Source: Ptiloglossa arizonensis (taxonomy: Eukaryota; Arthropoda; Insecta; Hymenoptera; Colletidae). Taken from it: a DNA stretch of 64,000 bases. A model generated the notes under the pieces. That model saw only the letters and a program-made list of their open reading frames with translations. It searched no databases and had not been told where the DNA came from. Positions 36,086 to 49,855 of this stretch are shown one piece after another (position 1 is the stretch's first letter; each line of letters begins with the position of its first letter). Where the stretch lies: NCBI RefSeq assembly GCF_051014685.1, contig NW_027478867.1, positions 310,001 through 374,000 of the forward strand, read 5' to 3'. The position numbers and the translations under genes are program-made.

Positions 36086-39000
36086 CTACTTTCAGACGCA
36101 ACAGGAATTTTTGAGTTAGGTCAATCAGTTCGCGAGATATGGGAGTTTGAAGCCAAGAAATGGTTGAGAAGGCAAAAAATTTTTCGCAATTCTGCTGCTC
36201 CAAACGCTTAACCAGAATGGCCTAGGGAGAAAATACACATACCGTTGTAATCGGGCGAGTCTCTACTTTCAGATGCAATAGGAATTTTTGAGTTAGGTCA
36301 ATCCGTTCGCGAGATATGCGAGTTTGAAGCTAGGAAATGGTTGAGAAGACAACAAATTTTTCGCAATTCTGCTGCTCCAAACGCTTAACCAGAATGGCCT
36401 AGGGAAAAAATACGCATACAGTTCTAACCGGGCGAGTTTCTACTTTCAGACGCAGCAGGAATTTTTGGGTTTGGTCAATCCGTTCGCGAGATATGGGAGT
36501 TTGAAGCCAAGAAATGTTTGAGAAGGCAGAAAATTTTTCGCACTTCTGCTGCTCCAAACGCTTAACCAGAATGGCCTAGGGAAAAAATGCACATACCGTT
36601 GTAATCGGGCGAGTTTCTACTTTCAGATGCAATTGGAATTTTTGGGTTAGGTCAATCCGTTCGCGAGATATGGGATTTTGAGCCAAGAAATGGTTGAGAA
36701 GGCAAAAAATTTTTCGCAATTCTGCTGCTCCAAACGCTTAACCAGAATGGCCTAGGGAGAAAATACACATACCGTTGTAATCGAGCTAGTTTCTACTTCC
36801 AGATGCAATAGGAATTTTTGGGTTAGGTCAATCCGTTCGCGAGATATGGGAGTTTGAAGCCAAGAAATGGTTGAGAAGGCAAAAAATTTTTCGCAATTCT
36901 GCTGCTCCAAACGCTTAACCAGAATGGCCTAGGGTAAAAATACACATACCGCTGTAATTGGGCGAGTCTCTACTTTCAGACGCAACAGGAATTTTTGAGT
37001 TAGGTCAATCAGTTCGCGAGATATGGGAGTTTGAAGCCAAGAAATGGTTGAGAAGGCAAAAAATTTTTCGCAATTCTGCTGCACCAAACGCTTAACCAGA
37101 ATGGCCTAGGGAGAAAATACACATACCGTTGTAATCGGGCGAGTTTCTACTTTCAGATGCAACCGGAATTTATGGGTTAGGTCAATCCGTTCGCGAGATG
37201 TGGGAGTTTGAAGCTAAGAAATGGTTGAGAAGACAACAAATTTTTCGCAATTCAGCTGCTCCAAACGCTTAACCAGAATGGCCTAGAGAAAAAATACACA
37301 TACCGTTGTAATCGGGCGAGTTTCTACTTTCAGATGCAATAGGAATTTTTGGGTTAGGTCAATCCGTTCGCGAGATATGGGAGTTTGAAGCTAAGAAATG
37401 GTTGAGAAGACAACAAATTTATCGCAATTCTGCTGCTCCAAACGCTTAACCAGAATGGCCTCGGGAAGAAATGCACATAGCTTTGTAATCGGGCGAGTCT
37501 CTACTTTCAGATGCAATAGGAATTTTTGGGTTAGGTCAATCCGTTCGCGAGATATGGGTGTTTGAAGCCAAGAAATGGTTGAGAAGGCAAAAAATTTTTC
37601 GCAATTCTGCTGCTCCAAACGCTTAACCAGAATGGCCTAGGGAAAAAATACACATACCGTTGTAATCGGGCGAGTTTCTACTTTCAGATGCAACAGGAAT
37701 TTATGGGCTAGGTCAATCCGTTCGCGAGATATGGGTGTTTGAAGCTAAGAAATGGTTGAGAAGACAACAAATTTTTCGCAATTCTGCCGCTCCAAACGCT
37801 TAACCAGAATGGCCTAGGGAAAAAATACACATACCGTTGTAATCGGGCGAGTTTCTACTTTCAGATGCAATAGGAATTTTTGGGTTAGGTCAATCCGTTC
37901 GCGAGATATGGGAGTTTGAAACCAAGAAATGGTTGAGAAGGCAATAAATTTTTCGCAATTCTGCTGCTCCAAACGCTTAACCAGAATGGCCTAGGGAAAA
38001 AATACACATACCGCTGTAATCGGGCGAGTTTCTACTTTCACATGCAATTGGAATTTTTGGGTTAGGTCAATCCGTTCGAGAGATATGGGAGTTTGAAGCC
38101 AAGAAATGGTTGAGAAGGCAAAAAATTTTTCGCAATTCTGCTGCTCCAAACGCTTAACCAGATTGGCCTAGGGAAAAAATACAATATACCTTTGTAATCG
38201 GGCGAGTTTCTACTTTCAGACGCAACAGGAATTTTTGAGATAGGTCAATCCGTTCGCGAGATATGGGAGTTTGAAGCCAAGAAATGGTTGAGAAGGCAAA
38301 AAATTTTTCGCAATTCTGCTGCTCCAAACGCTTAACTAGAATGGCCTAGGGTAAAAATACACATACCGCTGTAATCGGGCGAGTTTCTACTTTCAGATGC
38401 AATAGGAATTTTTGGGTTAGGTCAATCCGTTCGCGAGATATGGGAGTTTGAAGCCAAGAAATGTTTGAGAAGGCAGAAAATTTTTCGCACTTCTGCTGCT
38501 CCAAACGCTTAACCAGAATGGCCTAGGGAAAAGATGCACATACCGTTGTAATCGGGCGAGTTTCTACTTTCAGATGCAATTGGAATTTTTGGGTTAGGTC
38601 AATCCGTTCGCGAGATATGGGATTTTGAGCCAAGAAATGGTTGAGAAGGCAAAAAATTTTTCGCAATTCTGCTGCTCCAAACGCTTAACCAGAATGGCCT
38701 AGGGAGAAAATACACATACCGTTGTAATCGTGCTAGTTTCTACTTCCAGATGCAATAGGAATTTTTGGGTTAGGTCAATCCGTTCGCGAGATATGGGAGT
38801 TTGAAGCCAAGAAATGGTTGAGAAGGCAAAAAATTTTTCGCAATTCTGCTGCTCCAAACGCTTAACCAGAATGGCCTAGGGTAAAAATACACATACCGCT
38901 GTAATTGGGCGAGTCTCTACTTTCAGACGCAACAGGAATTTTTGAGTTAGGTCAATCAGTTCGCGAGATATGGGAGTTTGAAGCCAAGAAATGGTTGAGA

Positions 39001-39090
39001 AGGCAAAAAATTTTTCGCAATTCTGCTGCTCCAAACGCTTAACCAGAATGGCCTAGGGAAAAAATACACATACTGTTGTAATCGGGCGGG
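36086..39090. repeat. Q-module block and domain transition
   Basis: Holds three Q monomers (starts about 36,086, 36,970 and 38,917), each preceded by a CTACTTCCAG monomer. It also has a 37.1-37.4 kb segment (GAATTTATGGG with GAGATGTGGG, AATTCAGCTGCTCC) matching 3.2 kb, 43.0 kb and 46.4 kb. The AATACAATATACC and GAGATAGG monomers near 38,180 match 1,740, 28,801 and 31,632. Left-domain marker variants end here: the last GACGCAGCAGG with GGGTTTGG is near 36,450. Confidence 0.75.
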
Positions 39091-39449
39091 TTTCTACTTT
39101 CAGATGCAATAGGAATTTTTGGGTTAGGTCAATCCGTTCGCGAGATATGGGAGTTTGAAGCCAAGAAATGGTTGAGAAGGCAAAAAATTTTTCGCAATTC
39201 TGCTGCTCCAAACGCTTAACCAGATTGGCCTAGGGAAAAAATACACATACCGTTGTAATCGGGCGGGTTTCTACTTTCAGATGCGATAGGAATTTTTGGG
39301 TTAGGTTAATCCGTTCGCGAGATAAGGGAGTTTGAAGCTAAGAAATGGTTGAGAAGACAAGAAATTTTTCGCAATTCTGCTGCTCCAAACGCTTGACCAG
39401 AATGGGCTAGTGAAAAAATACACATACCGTTGTAATCGGGCTAGTCTCT

Positions 39450-40660
39450 ACTTTCAGATGCAACAGGAATTTTTGGGTTAGGTCAATCCGTTCGCGAGAT
39501 ATGGGAGTTTGAAGCTAAGAAATGGTTGAGAAGACAACAAATTTTTCGCAATTCTGCTGCTCCAAACGCTTAACCAGAGTGGCCTAGGGAAAAAATACAC
39601 ATACCGTTGTAATCGGGCGAGTTTCTACTTTCAGATGCAACAGGAATTTATGGGTTAGGTCAATCCGTTCGCGAGATATGGGAGTTTGAAGCTAAGAAAT
39701 GGTTGAGAAGACAACAAATTTTTCGCAATTCTGCTGCTCCAAACGCTTAACCAGAATGGCCTAGGGAAGAAATACACATACCTTTGTAATCGGGCGAGTC
39801 TCTACTTTCAGATGCAATAGGAAATTTTGGGTTAGGTCAATCCGTTCGCGAGATATGGGTGTTTGAAGTCAAGAAATGGTTGAGAAGGCAAAAAAATTTT
39901 CGCAATTCTGCTGCTCCAAACGCTTAACCAGAATGGCCTAGAGAAAAAATACACATACCGTTGTAATCGGGCGAGTGTCTACTTCCAGATGCAACAGGAA
40001 TTTATGGGTTAGGTCAATCCGTTCGCGAGATATGGGAGTTTGAAGCTAAGAAATGGTTGAGAAGACAACAAATTTTTCGCAATTCTGCTGCTCCAAACGC
40101 TTAACCAGAATGGCCTAGGGAAAAAATACACATACCGTTGTAATCGGGCGAGTTTCTACTTTCAGATGCAATTGGAATTTTTGGGATAGGTCAATCCGTT
40201 CGCGAGATATGGGATTTTGAGCCAAGAAATGGTTGAGAAGGCAAAAAATTTTTCGCAATTCTGCTGCTCCAAACGCTTAACCAGAATGGCCTAGGGAGAA
40301 AATACACATACCGTTGTAATCGTGCTAGTTTCTACTTCCAGATGCAATAGGAATTTTTGGGTTAGGTCAATCCGTTCGCGAGATATGGGAGTTTGAAGCC
40401 AAGAAATGGTTGAGAAGGCAAAAAATTTTTCGCAATTCTGCTGCTCCAAACGCTTAACCAGAATGGCCTAGGGTAAAAATACACATACCGCTGTAATTGG
40501 GCGAGTCTCTACTTTCAGACGCAACAGGAATTTTTGAGTTAGGTCAATCAGTTCGCGAGATATGGGAGTTTGAAGCCAAGAAATGGTTGAGAAGGCAAAA
40601 AATTTTTCGCAATTCTGCTGCTCCAAACGCTTAACCAGAATGGCCTAGGGAGAAAATACA
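39450..40660. repeat. ~1.2-kb block, copy 1 of a 13-monomer-spaced pair
   Basis: Matches 41,750-42,960 at an offset of 2,300 bp (13 monomers). Anchors are CCTTTGTAAT at 39,781/42,081, GGAAATTTTGGG, GAAGTCAAGAAATGG, GGGATAGG, and the Q monomer starting 40,509/42,809. Differences are few, such as CCAGAGTGG here against CCAGAATGG. Confidence 0.85.
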
Positions 40661-41750
40661 CATACCGCTGTAATCGGGCGAGTTTCTACTTTCAGATGCA
40701 ATAGGAATTTTTGGGTTAGGTCAATCCCTTCACGAGATATGGGAGTTTGAAGCCAAGAAATGGTTGAGAAGGCAGAAAATTTTTCGCAATTCTGCTGCTC
40801 CAAACGTTTAACCAGAATGGCCTAGGGAAAAAATACACATACCGCTGTAATCGGGCGAGTTTCTACTTTCAGATGCAATAGGAATTTTTGGGTTAGGTCA
40901 ATCCGTTCGCGAGATATGGGAGTTTGAAGCCAAGAAATGGTTGAGAAGGCAAAAAATTTTTCGCAATTCTGCTTATCCAAACGCTTAACAAGAATGGCCT
41001 AGGGAAAAAATACACATTCCGTTGTAATCGGGCGAGTTTCTACTTTCAGATGCAACAGGAATTTTTGGGTTAGGTCAATCCGTTCGCGAGATATGGGAGT
41101 TTGAAGCTAAGAAATGGTTGAGAAGACAACAAATTTTTCGCACTTCTGCTGCTCCAAACGCTTAACCAGAATGGCCTAGGGAAAAAATATACATACCGTT
41201 GTAATCGGGCGAGTTTCTACTTTCAGATGCAATTGGAATTTATGGGTTAGGTCAATCTGTTCGCGAGATATGGGAGTTTGAAGCTAAGAAATGGTTGAGA
41301 AGGCAAAAAATTTTTCGCAATTCTGCTTATCCAAACGCTTAACAAGAATGGCCTAGGGAAAAAATACACATACCGTTGTAATCGGGCGAGTTTCTACTTT
41401 CAGATGCAATTGGAATTTTTGGGTTAGGTCAATCCGTTCGCGAGATATGGGAGTTTGAAGCTAAGAAATGGTTGAGAAGACAACAAATTTTTCGCAATTC
41501 TGCTGCTCCAAACGCTTAACCAGAATGGCCTAGGGAAAAAATACACATACCGTTGTAATCGGGCGAGTTTCTACTTTCAGATGCAACAGGAATTTTTGGG
41601 TTAGGTCAATCCGTTCGCGAGATATGGGAGTTTGAAGCCAAGAAATGGTTGAGAAGGCAAAAAATTTTTCGCAATTCTGCTTATCCAAACGCTTAACAAG
41701 AATGGCCTAGGGAAAAAATACACATACCGTTGTAATCGGGCGAGTGTCTA
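40660..41750 (+). repeat. CTTATCC monomer cluster
   Basis: Six monomers in which variant CTGCTTATCC with AACAAGAATGG alternates with type B copies. This set recurs at about 43.6-44.0, 45.2, 47.5, 50.0 and 56.7 kb. The monomer near 40,728 reads CCCTTCACGAG, while the later relatives read CCCTTCGCGAG. Confidence 0.75.
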
Positions 41751-42960
41751 CTTTCAGATGCAACAGGAATTTATGGGTTAGGTCAATCCGTTCGCGAGAT
41801 ATGGGAGTTTGAAGCTAAGAAATGGTTGAGAAGACAACAAATTTTTCGCAATTCTGCTGCTCCAAACGCTTAACCAGAATGGCCTAGGGAAAAAATACAC
41901 ATACCGTTGTAATCGGGCGAGTTTCTACTTTCAGATGCAACAGGAATTTATGGGTTAGGTCAATCCGTTCGCGAGATATGGGAGTTTGAAGCTAAGAAAT
42001 GGTTGAGAAGACAACAAATTTTTCGCAATTCTGCTGCTCCAAACGCTTAACCAGAATGGCCTAGGGAAGAAATACACATACCTTTGTAATCGGGCGAGTC
42101 TCTACTTTCAGATGCAATAGGAAATTTTGGGTTAGGTCAATCCGTTCGCGAGATATGGGTGTTTGAAGTCAAGAAATGGTTGAGAAGGCAAAAAAATTTT
42201 CGCAATTCTGCTGCTCCAAACGCTTAACCAGAATGGCCTAGAGAAAAAATACACATACCGTTGTAATCGGGCGAGTGTCTACTTCCAGATGCAACAGGAA
42301 TTTATGGGTTAGGTCAATCCGTTCGCGAGATATGGGAGTTTGAAGCTAAGAAATGGTTGAGAAGACAACAAATTTTTCGCAATTCTGCTGCTCCAAACGC
42401 TTAACCAGAATGGCCTAGGGAAAAAATACACATACCGTTGTAATCGGGCGAGTTTCTACTTTCAGATGCAATTGGAATTTTTGGGATAGGTCAATCCGTT
42501 CGCGAGATATGGGATTTTGAGCCAAGAAATGGTTGAGAAGGCAAAAAATTTTTCGCAATTCTGCTGCTCCAAACGCTTAACCAGAATGGCCTAGGGAGAA
42601 AATACACATACCGTTGTAATCGTGCTAGTTTCTACTTCCAGATGCAATAGGAATTTTTGGGTTAGGTCAATCCGTTCGCGAGATATGGGAGTTTGAAGCC
42701 AAGAAATGGTTGAGAAGGCAAAAAATTTTTCGCAATTCTGCTGCTCCAAACGCTTAACCAGAATGGCCTAGGGTAAAAATACACATACCGCTGTAATTGG
42801 GCGAGTCTCTACTTTCAGACGCAACAGGAATTTTTGAGTTAGGTCAATCAGTTCGCGAGATATGGGAGTTTGAAGCCAAGAAATGGTTGAGAAGGCAAAA
42901 AATTTTTCGCAATTCTGCTGCTCCAAACGCTTAACCAGAATGGCCTAGGGAGAAAATACA
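41750..42960. repeat. ~1.2-kb block, copy 2 of the 13-monomer-spaced pair
   Basis: Second copy of 39,450-40,660. Its right part, from the CAATTGG monomer near 42,470 through 43,300, is copied a third time at 45,830-46,670 with offset 3,361 bp (19 monomers). The anchor is GATGTGGGAGTTTGAATC at 43,036/46,397. Confidence 0.85.
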
Positions 42961-45900
42961 CATACCGTTGTAATCGGGCGAGTTTCTACTTTCAGATGCA
43001 ACAGGAATTTATGGGTTAGGTCAATCCGTTCGCGAGATGTGGGAGTTTGAATCTAAGAAATGGTTGAGAAGACAACAAATTTTTCGCAATTCAGCTGCTC
43101 CAAACGCTTAACCAGAATGGCCTAGAGAAAAAATACACATACCGTTGTAATCGGGCGAGTTTCTACTTTCAGATGCAATAGGAATTTTTGGGTTAGGTCA
43201 ATCCGTTCGCGAGATATGGGAGTTTGAAGCTAAGAAATGGTTGAGAAGACAACAAATTTTTCGCAATTCTGCTGCTCCAAACGCTTAACCAGAATGGCCT
43301 AGGGAAGAAATACACATACTGTTGTAATCGGGCGGGTTTCTACTTTCAGATGCAATAGGAATTTTTGGGTTAGGTCAATCCCTTCGCGAGATATGGGAGT
43401 TTGAAGCCAAGAAATGGTTGAGAAGGCAGAAAATTTTTCGCAATTCTGCTGCTCCAAACGTTTAACCAGAATGGCCTAGGGAAAAAATACACATACCGCT
43501 GTAATCGGGCGAGTTTCTACTTTCAGATGCAATAGGAATTTTTGGGTTAGGTCAATCCGTTCGCGAGATATGGGAGTTTGAAGCCAAGAAATGGTTGAGA
43601 AGGCAAAAAATTTTTCGCAATTCTGCTTATCCAAACGCTTAACAAGAATGGCCTAGGGAAAAAATACACATACCGTTGTAATCGGGCGAGTTTCTACTTT
43701 CAGATGCAACAGGAATTTTTGGGTTAGGTCAATCCGTTCGCGAGATATGGGAGTTTGAAGCTAAGAAATGGTTGAGAAGACAACAAATTTTTCGCACTTC
43801 TGCTGCTCCAAACGCTTAACCAGAATGGCCTAGGGAAAAAATATACATACCGTTGTAATCGGGCGAGTTTCTACTTTCAGATGCAATTGGAATTTATGGG
43901 TTAGGTCAATCTGTTCGCGAGATATGGGAGTTTGAAGCTAAGAAATGGTTGAGAAGGCAAAAAATTTTTCGCAATTCTGCTTATCCAAACGCTTAACAAG
44001 AATGGCCTAGGGAAAAAATACACATACCGTTGTAATCGGGCGAGTGTCTACTTTCAGATGCAACAGGAATTTATGGGTTAGGTCAATCCGTTCGCGAGAT
44101 ATGGGAGTTTGAAGCTAAGAAATGGTTGAGAAGACAACAAATTTTTCGCAATTCTGCTGCTCCAAACGCTTAACCAGACTGGCCTAGGGAAAAAATACAC
44201 ATACCGTTGTAATCGGGCGAGTTTCTACTTTCAGATGCAATTGGAATTTTTGGGTTAGGTCAATCCGTTCGCGAGATATGGGATTTTGAGCCAAGAAATG
44301 GTTGAGAAGGCAAAAAATTTTTCGCAATTCTGTTGCTCCAAACGCTTAACCAGAATGGCCTAGGGTGAAAATACACATACCGTTGTAATCGTGCTAGTTT
44401 CTACTTCCAGATGCAATAGGAATTTTTGGGTTAGGTCAATCCGTTCGCGAGATATGGGAGTTTGAAGCCAAGAAATGGTTGAGAAGGCAAAAAATTTTTC
44501 GCAATTCTGCTGCTCCAAACGCTTAACCAGATTGGCCTAGGGAAAAAATACACATACCGTTGTAATCGGGCGGGTTTCTACTTTCAGATGCGATAGGAAT
44601 TTTTGGGTTAGGTTAATCCGTTCGCGAGATAAGGGAGTTTGAAGCTAAGAAATGGTTGAGAAGACAAGAAATTTTTCGCAATTCTGCTGCTCCAAACGCT
44701 TGACCAGAATGGGCTAGGGAAAAAATTCACATACCGTTGTAATCGGGCGAGTCTCTACTTTCAGATGCAACAGGAATTTTTGGGTTAGGTCAATCCGTTC
44801 GCGAGATATGGGAGTTTGAAGCTAAGAAATGGTTGAGAAGACAACAAATTTTTCGCAATTCTGCTGCTCCAAACGCTTAACCAGAATGGCCTAGGGAAAA
44901 AATACACATACCGCTGTAATCGGGCGAGTTTCTACTTTCAGATGCAATAGGAATTTTTGGGTTAGGTCAATCCCTTCGCGAGATATGGGAGTTTGAAGCC
45001 AAGAAATGGTTGAGAAGGCAGAAAATTTTTCGCAATTCTGCTGCTCCAAACGTTTAACCAGAATGGCCTAGGGAAAAAATACACATACCGCTGTAATCGG
45101 GCGAGTTTCTACTTTCAGATGCAATAGGAATTTTTGGGTTAGGTCAATCCGTTCGCGAGATATGGGAGTTTGATGCCAAGAAATGGTTGAGAAGGCAAAA
45201 AATTTTTCGCAATTCTGCTTATCCAAACGCTTAACAAGAATGGCCTAGGGAAAAAATACACATACCGTTGTAATCGGGCGAGTTTCTACTTTCAGATGCA
45301 ACAGGAATTTTTGGGTTAGGTCAATCCGTTCGCGAGATATGGGAGTTTGAAGCTAAGAAATGGTTGAGAAGACAACAAATTTTTCGCACTTCTGCTGCTC
45401 CAAACGCTTAACCAGAATGGCCTAGGGAAAAAATACACATGCCGTTGTAATCGGGCGAGTTTCTACTTTCAGATGCAATTGGAATTTATGGGTTAGGTTA
45501 ATCCGTTCGCGAGATATGGGAGTTTGAAGCTAAGAAATGGTTGAGAAGACAACAAATTTTTCGCAATTCTGCTGCTCCAAACGCTTAACCAGAATGGCCT
45601 AGGGAAAAAATACACATACCGTTGTAATCGGGCGAGTGTCTACTTTCAGATGCAACAGGAATTTATGGGTTAGGTCAATCCGTTCGCGAGATATGGGAGT
45701 TTGAAGCTAAGAAATGGTTGAGAAGACAACAAATTTTTCGCAATTCTGCTGATCCAAACGCTTAACCAGAATGGCCTAGGGAAAAAATACACATACCTTT
45801 GTAATCGGGCGAGTTTCTACTTTCAGATGCAATTGGAATTTTTGGGTTAGGTCAATCCGTTCGCGAGATATGGGATTTTGAGCCAAGAAATGGTTGAGAA

Positions 45901-48900
45901 GGCAAAAAATTTTTCGCAATTCTGCTGCTCCAAACGCTTAACCAGAATGGCCTAGGGAGAAAATACACATACCGTTGTAATCGTGCTAGTTTCTACTTCC
46001 AGATGCAATAGGAATTTTTGGGTTAGGTCAATCCGTTCGCGAGATATGGGAGTTTGAAGCCAAGAAATGGTTGAGAAGGCAAAAAATTTTTCGCAATTCT
46101 GCTGCTCCAAACGCTTAACCAGAATGGCCTAGGGTAAAAATACACATACCGCTGTAATTGGGCGAGTCTCTACTTTCAGACGCAACAGGAATTTTTGAGT
46201 TAGGTCAATCAGTTCGCGAGATATGGGAGTTTGAAGCCAAGAAATGGTTGAGAAGGCAAAAAATTTTTCGCAATTCTGCTGCTCCAAACGCTTAACCAGA
46301 ATGGCCTAGGGAGAAAATACACATACCGTTGTAATCGGGCGAGTTTCTACTTTCAGATGCAACAGGAATTTATGGGTTAGGTCAATCCGTTCGCGAGATG
46401 TGGGAGTTTGAATCTAAGAAATGGTTGAGAAGACAACAAATTTTTCGCAATTCAGCTGCTCCAAACGCTTAACCAGAATGGCCTAGAGAAAAAATACACA
46501 TACCGTTGTAATCGGGCGAGTTTCTACTTTCAGATGCAATAGGAATTTTTGGGTTAGGTCAATCCGTTCGCGAGATATGGGAGTTTGAAGCTAAGAAATG
46601 GTTGAGAAGACAACAAATTTTTCGCAATTCTGCTGCTCCAAACGCTTAACCAGAGTGGCCTAGGGAAGAAATACACATACTGTTGTAATCGGGCGGGTTT
46701 CTACTTTCAGATGCAATAGGAATTTTTGGGTTAGGTCAATCCGTTCGCGAGATATGGGAGTTTGAAGCCAAGAAATGGTTGAGAAGGCAAAAAATTTTTC
46801 GCAATTCTGCTGCTCCAAACGCTTAACCAGATTGGCCTAGGGAAATAATACACATACCGTTGTAATCGGGCGGGTTTCTACTTTCAGATGCGATAGGAAT
46901 TTTTGGGATAGGTTAATCCGTTCGCGAGATAAGGGAGTTTGAAGCTAAGAAATGGTTGAGAAGACAAGAAATTTTTCGCAATTCTGCTGCTCCAAACGCT
47001 TGACCAGAATGGGCTAGGGAAAAAATACACATACCGTTGTAATCGGGCGAGTTTCTACTTTCCGATGCAATAGGAATTTTTGGGTTAGGTCAATCCGATC
47101 GCGAGATATGGGAGTTTGAGCCAAGAAATGGTTGAGAAGGCAAAAAATTTTTCGCAATTCTGCTGCTCCAAACGCTTAACCAGAATGGCCTAGGGAAAAA
47201 ATACACATACCGCTGTAATCGGGCGAGTTTCTACTTTCAGATGCAATAGGAATTTTTGGGTTAGGTCAATCCCTTCGCGAGATATGGGAGTTTGAAGCCA
47301 AGAAATGGTTGAGAAGGCAGAAAATTTTTCGCAATTCTGCTGCTCCAAACGTTTAACCAGAATGGCCTAGGGAAAAAATACACATACCGCTGTAATCGGG
47401 CGAGTTTCTACTTTCAGATGCAATAGGAATTTTTGGGTTAGGTCAATCCGTTCGCGAGATATGGGAGTTTGAAGCCAAGAAATGGTTGAGAAGGCAAAAA
47501 ATTTTTCGCAATTCTGCTTATCCAAACGCTTAACAAGAATGGCCTAGGGAAAAAATACACATACCGTTGTAATCGGGCGAGTTTCTACTTTCAGATGCAA
47601 CAGGAATTTTTGGGTTAGGTCAATCCGTTCGCGAGATATGGGAGTTTGAAGCTAAGAAATGGTTGAGAAGACAACAAATTTTTCGCACTTCTGCTGCTCC
47701 AAACGCTTAACCAGAATGGCCTAGGGAAAAAATACACATACCGTTGTAATCGGGCGAGTTTCTACTTTCAGATGCAATTGGAATTTATGGGTTAGGTCAA
47801 TCCGTTCGCGAGATATGGGAGTTTGAAGCTAAGAAATGGTTGAGAAGACAACAAATTTTTCGCAATTCTGCTTCTCCAAACGCTTAACCAGAATGGCCTA
47901 GGGAAAAAATACACATACCGTTGTAATCGGGCGAGTGTCTACTTCCAGATGCAATAGGAATTTTTGGGTTAGGTCAATCCGTTCGCGAGATATGGGAGTT
48001 TGAAGCCAAGAAATGGTTGAGAAGGCAAAAAATTTTTCGCAATTCTGCTGCTCCAAACGCTTAACCAGATTGGCCTAGGGAAAAAATACACATACCGTTG
48101 TAATCGGGCGGGTTTCTACTTTCAGATGCGATAGGAATTTTTGGGTTAGGTTAATCCGTTCGCGAGATAAGGGAGTTTGAAGCTAAGAAATGGTTGAGAA
48201 GACAAGAAATTTTTCGCAATTCTGCTGCTCCAAACGCTTGACCAGAATGGGCTAGGGAAAAAATACACATACCGTTGTAATCGGGCGAGTCTCTACTTTC
48301 AGATGCAACAGGAATTTTTGGGTTAGGTCAATCCGTTCGCGAGATATGGGAGTTTGAAGCTAAGAAATGGTTGAGAAGACAACAAATTTTTCGCAATTCT
48401 GCTGCTCCAAACGCTTAACCAGAATGGCCTAGGGAAAAAATACACATACCGCTGTAATCGGGCGAGTTTCTACTTTCAGATGCAATAGGAATTTTTGGGT
48501 TAGGTCAATCCCTTCGCGAGATATGGGAGTTTGAAGCCAAGAAATGGTTGAGAAGGCAGAAAATTTTTCGCAATTCTGCTGCTCCAAACGCTTAACCAGA
48601 ATGGCCTAGGGAAGAAATACACATACTGTTGTAATCGGGCGGGTTTCTACTTTCAGATGCAATAGGAATTTTTGGGTTAGGTCAATCCGTTCGCGAGATA
48701 TGGGAGTTTGAAGCCAAGAAATGGTTGAGAAGGCAAAAAATTTTTCGCAATTCTGCTGCTCCAAACGCTTAACCAGATTGGCCTAGGGAAAAAATACACA
48801 TACCGTTGTAATCGGGCGGGTTTCTACTTTCAGATGCGATCGGAATTTTTGGGTTAGGTTAATCCGTTCGCGTGATAAGGGAGTTTGAAGCTAAGAAATG

Positions 48901-49855
48901 GTTGAGAAGACAAGAAATTTTTCGCAATTCTGCTGCTCCAAACGCTTGACCAGAATGGGCTAGGGAAAAAATACACATACCGTTGTAATCGGGCGAGTTT
49001 CTACTTTCCGATGCAATAGGAATTTTTGGGTTAGGTCAATCCGATCGCGAGATATGGGAGTTTGAGCCAAGAAATGGTTGAGAAGGCAAAAAATTTTTCG
49101 CAATTCTGCTGCTCCAAACGCTTAACCAGAATGGCCTAGGGAAAAAATACACATACCGCTGTAATCGGGCGAGTTTCTACTTTCAGATGCAATAGGAATT
49201 TTTGGGTTAGGTCAATCCCTTCGCGAGATATGGGAGTTTGAAGCCAAGAAATGGTTGAGAAGGCAGAAAATTTTTCGCAATTCTGCTGCTCCAAACGTTT
49301 AACCAGAATGGCCTAGGAAAAAAATACACATACCGCTGTAATCGGGCGAGTTTCTACTTTCAGATGCAATAGGAATTTTTGGGTTAGGTCAATCCGTTCG
49401 CGAGATAAGGGAGTTTGAAACTAAGAAATGGTTGAGAAGACAAGAAATTTTTCGCAATTCTGCTGCTCCAAACGCTTGACCAGAATGGGCTAGGGAAAAA
49501 ATACACATACCGTTGTAATCGGGCGAGTCTCTACTTTCAGATGCAACAGGAATTTTTGGGTTAGGTCAATCCGTTCGCGAGATATGGGAGTTTGAAGCTA
49601 AGAAATGGTTGAGAAGACAACAAATTTTTCGCAATTCTGCTGCTCCAAACGCTTAACCAGAGTGGCCTAGCGAAAAAATACACATACCGTTGTAATCGGG
49701 CGAGTTTCTACTTTCCGATGCAATTGGAATTTTTGGGTTAGGTCAATCCGTTCGCGAGATATGGGAGTTTGAACCAAGAAATGGTTGAGAAGGCAAAAAA
49801 TTTTTCGCAATTCTGCTGCTCCAAACGCTTAACCAGAATGGCCTAGGGAAAAAAT
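42960..49855. repeat. Interlaced 7-, 9- and 13-monomer-spaced copies
   Basis: The CCCTTCGCG monomer occurs at 43,380, 44,972, 47,271 and 48,510, spacings 1,592, 2,299 and 1,239 bp (9, 13 and 7 monomers). The GAGATAAGGG monomer shows 44,629, 46,929 and 48,167, spacings 2,300 and 1,238 bp. The block is built from a limited set: CTTATCC, GAGATAAGGG with CTTGACCAGAATGGGC, CCGATGCAATAGG with CCGATCGCG, and CGTTTAACC. Two monomers (about 47,070 and 49,043) have TCCGATCGCGAG in place of TCCGTTCGCGAG. Confidence 0.8.
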
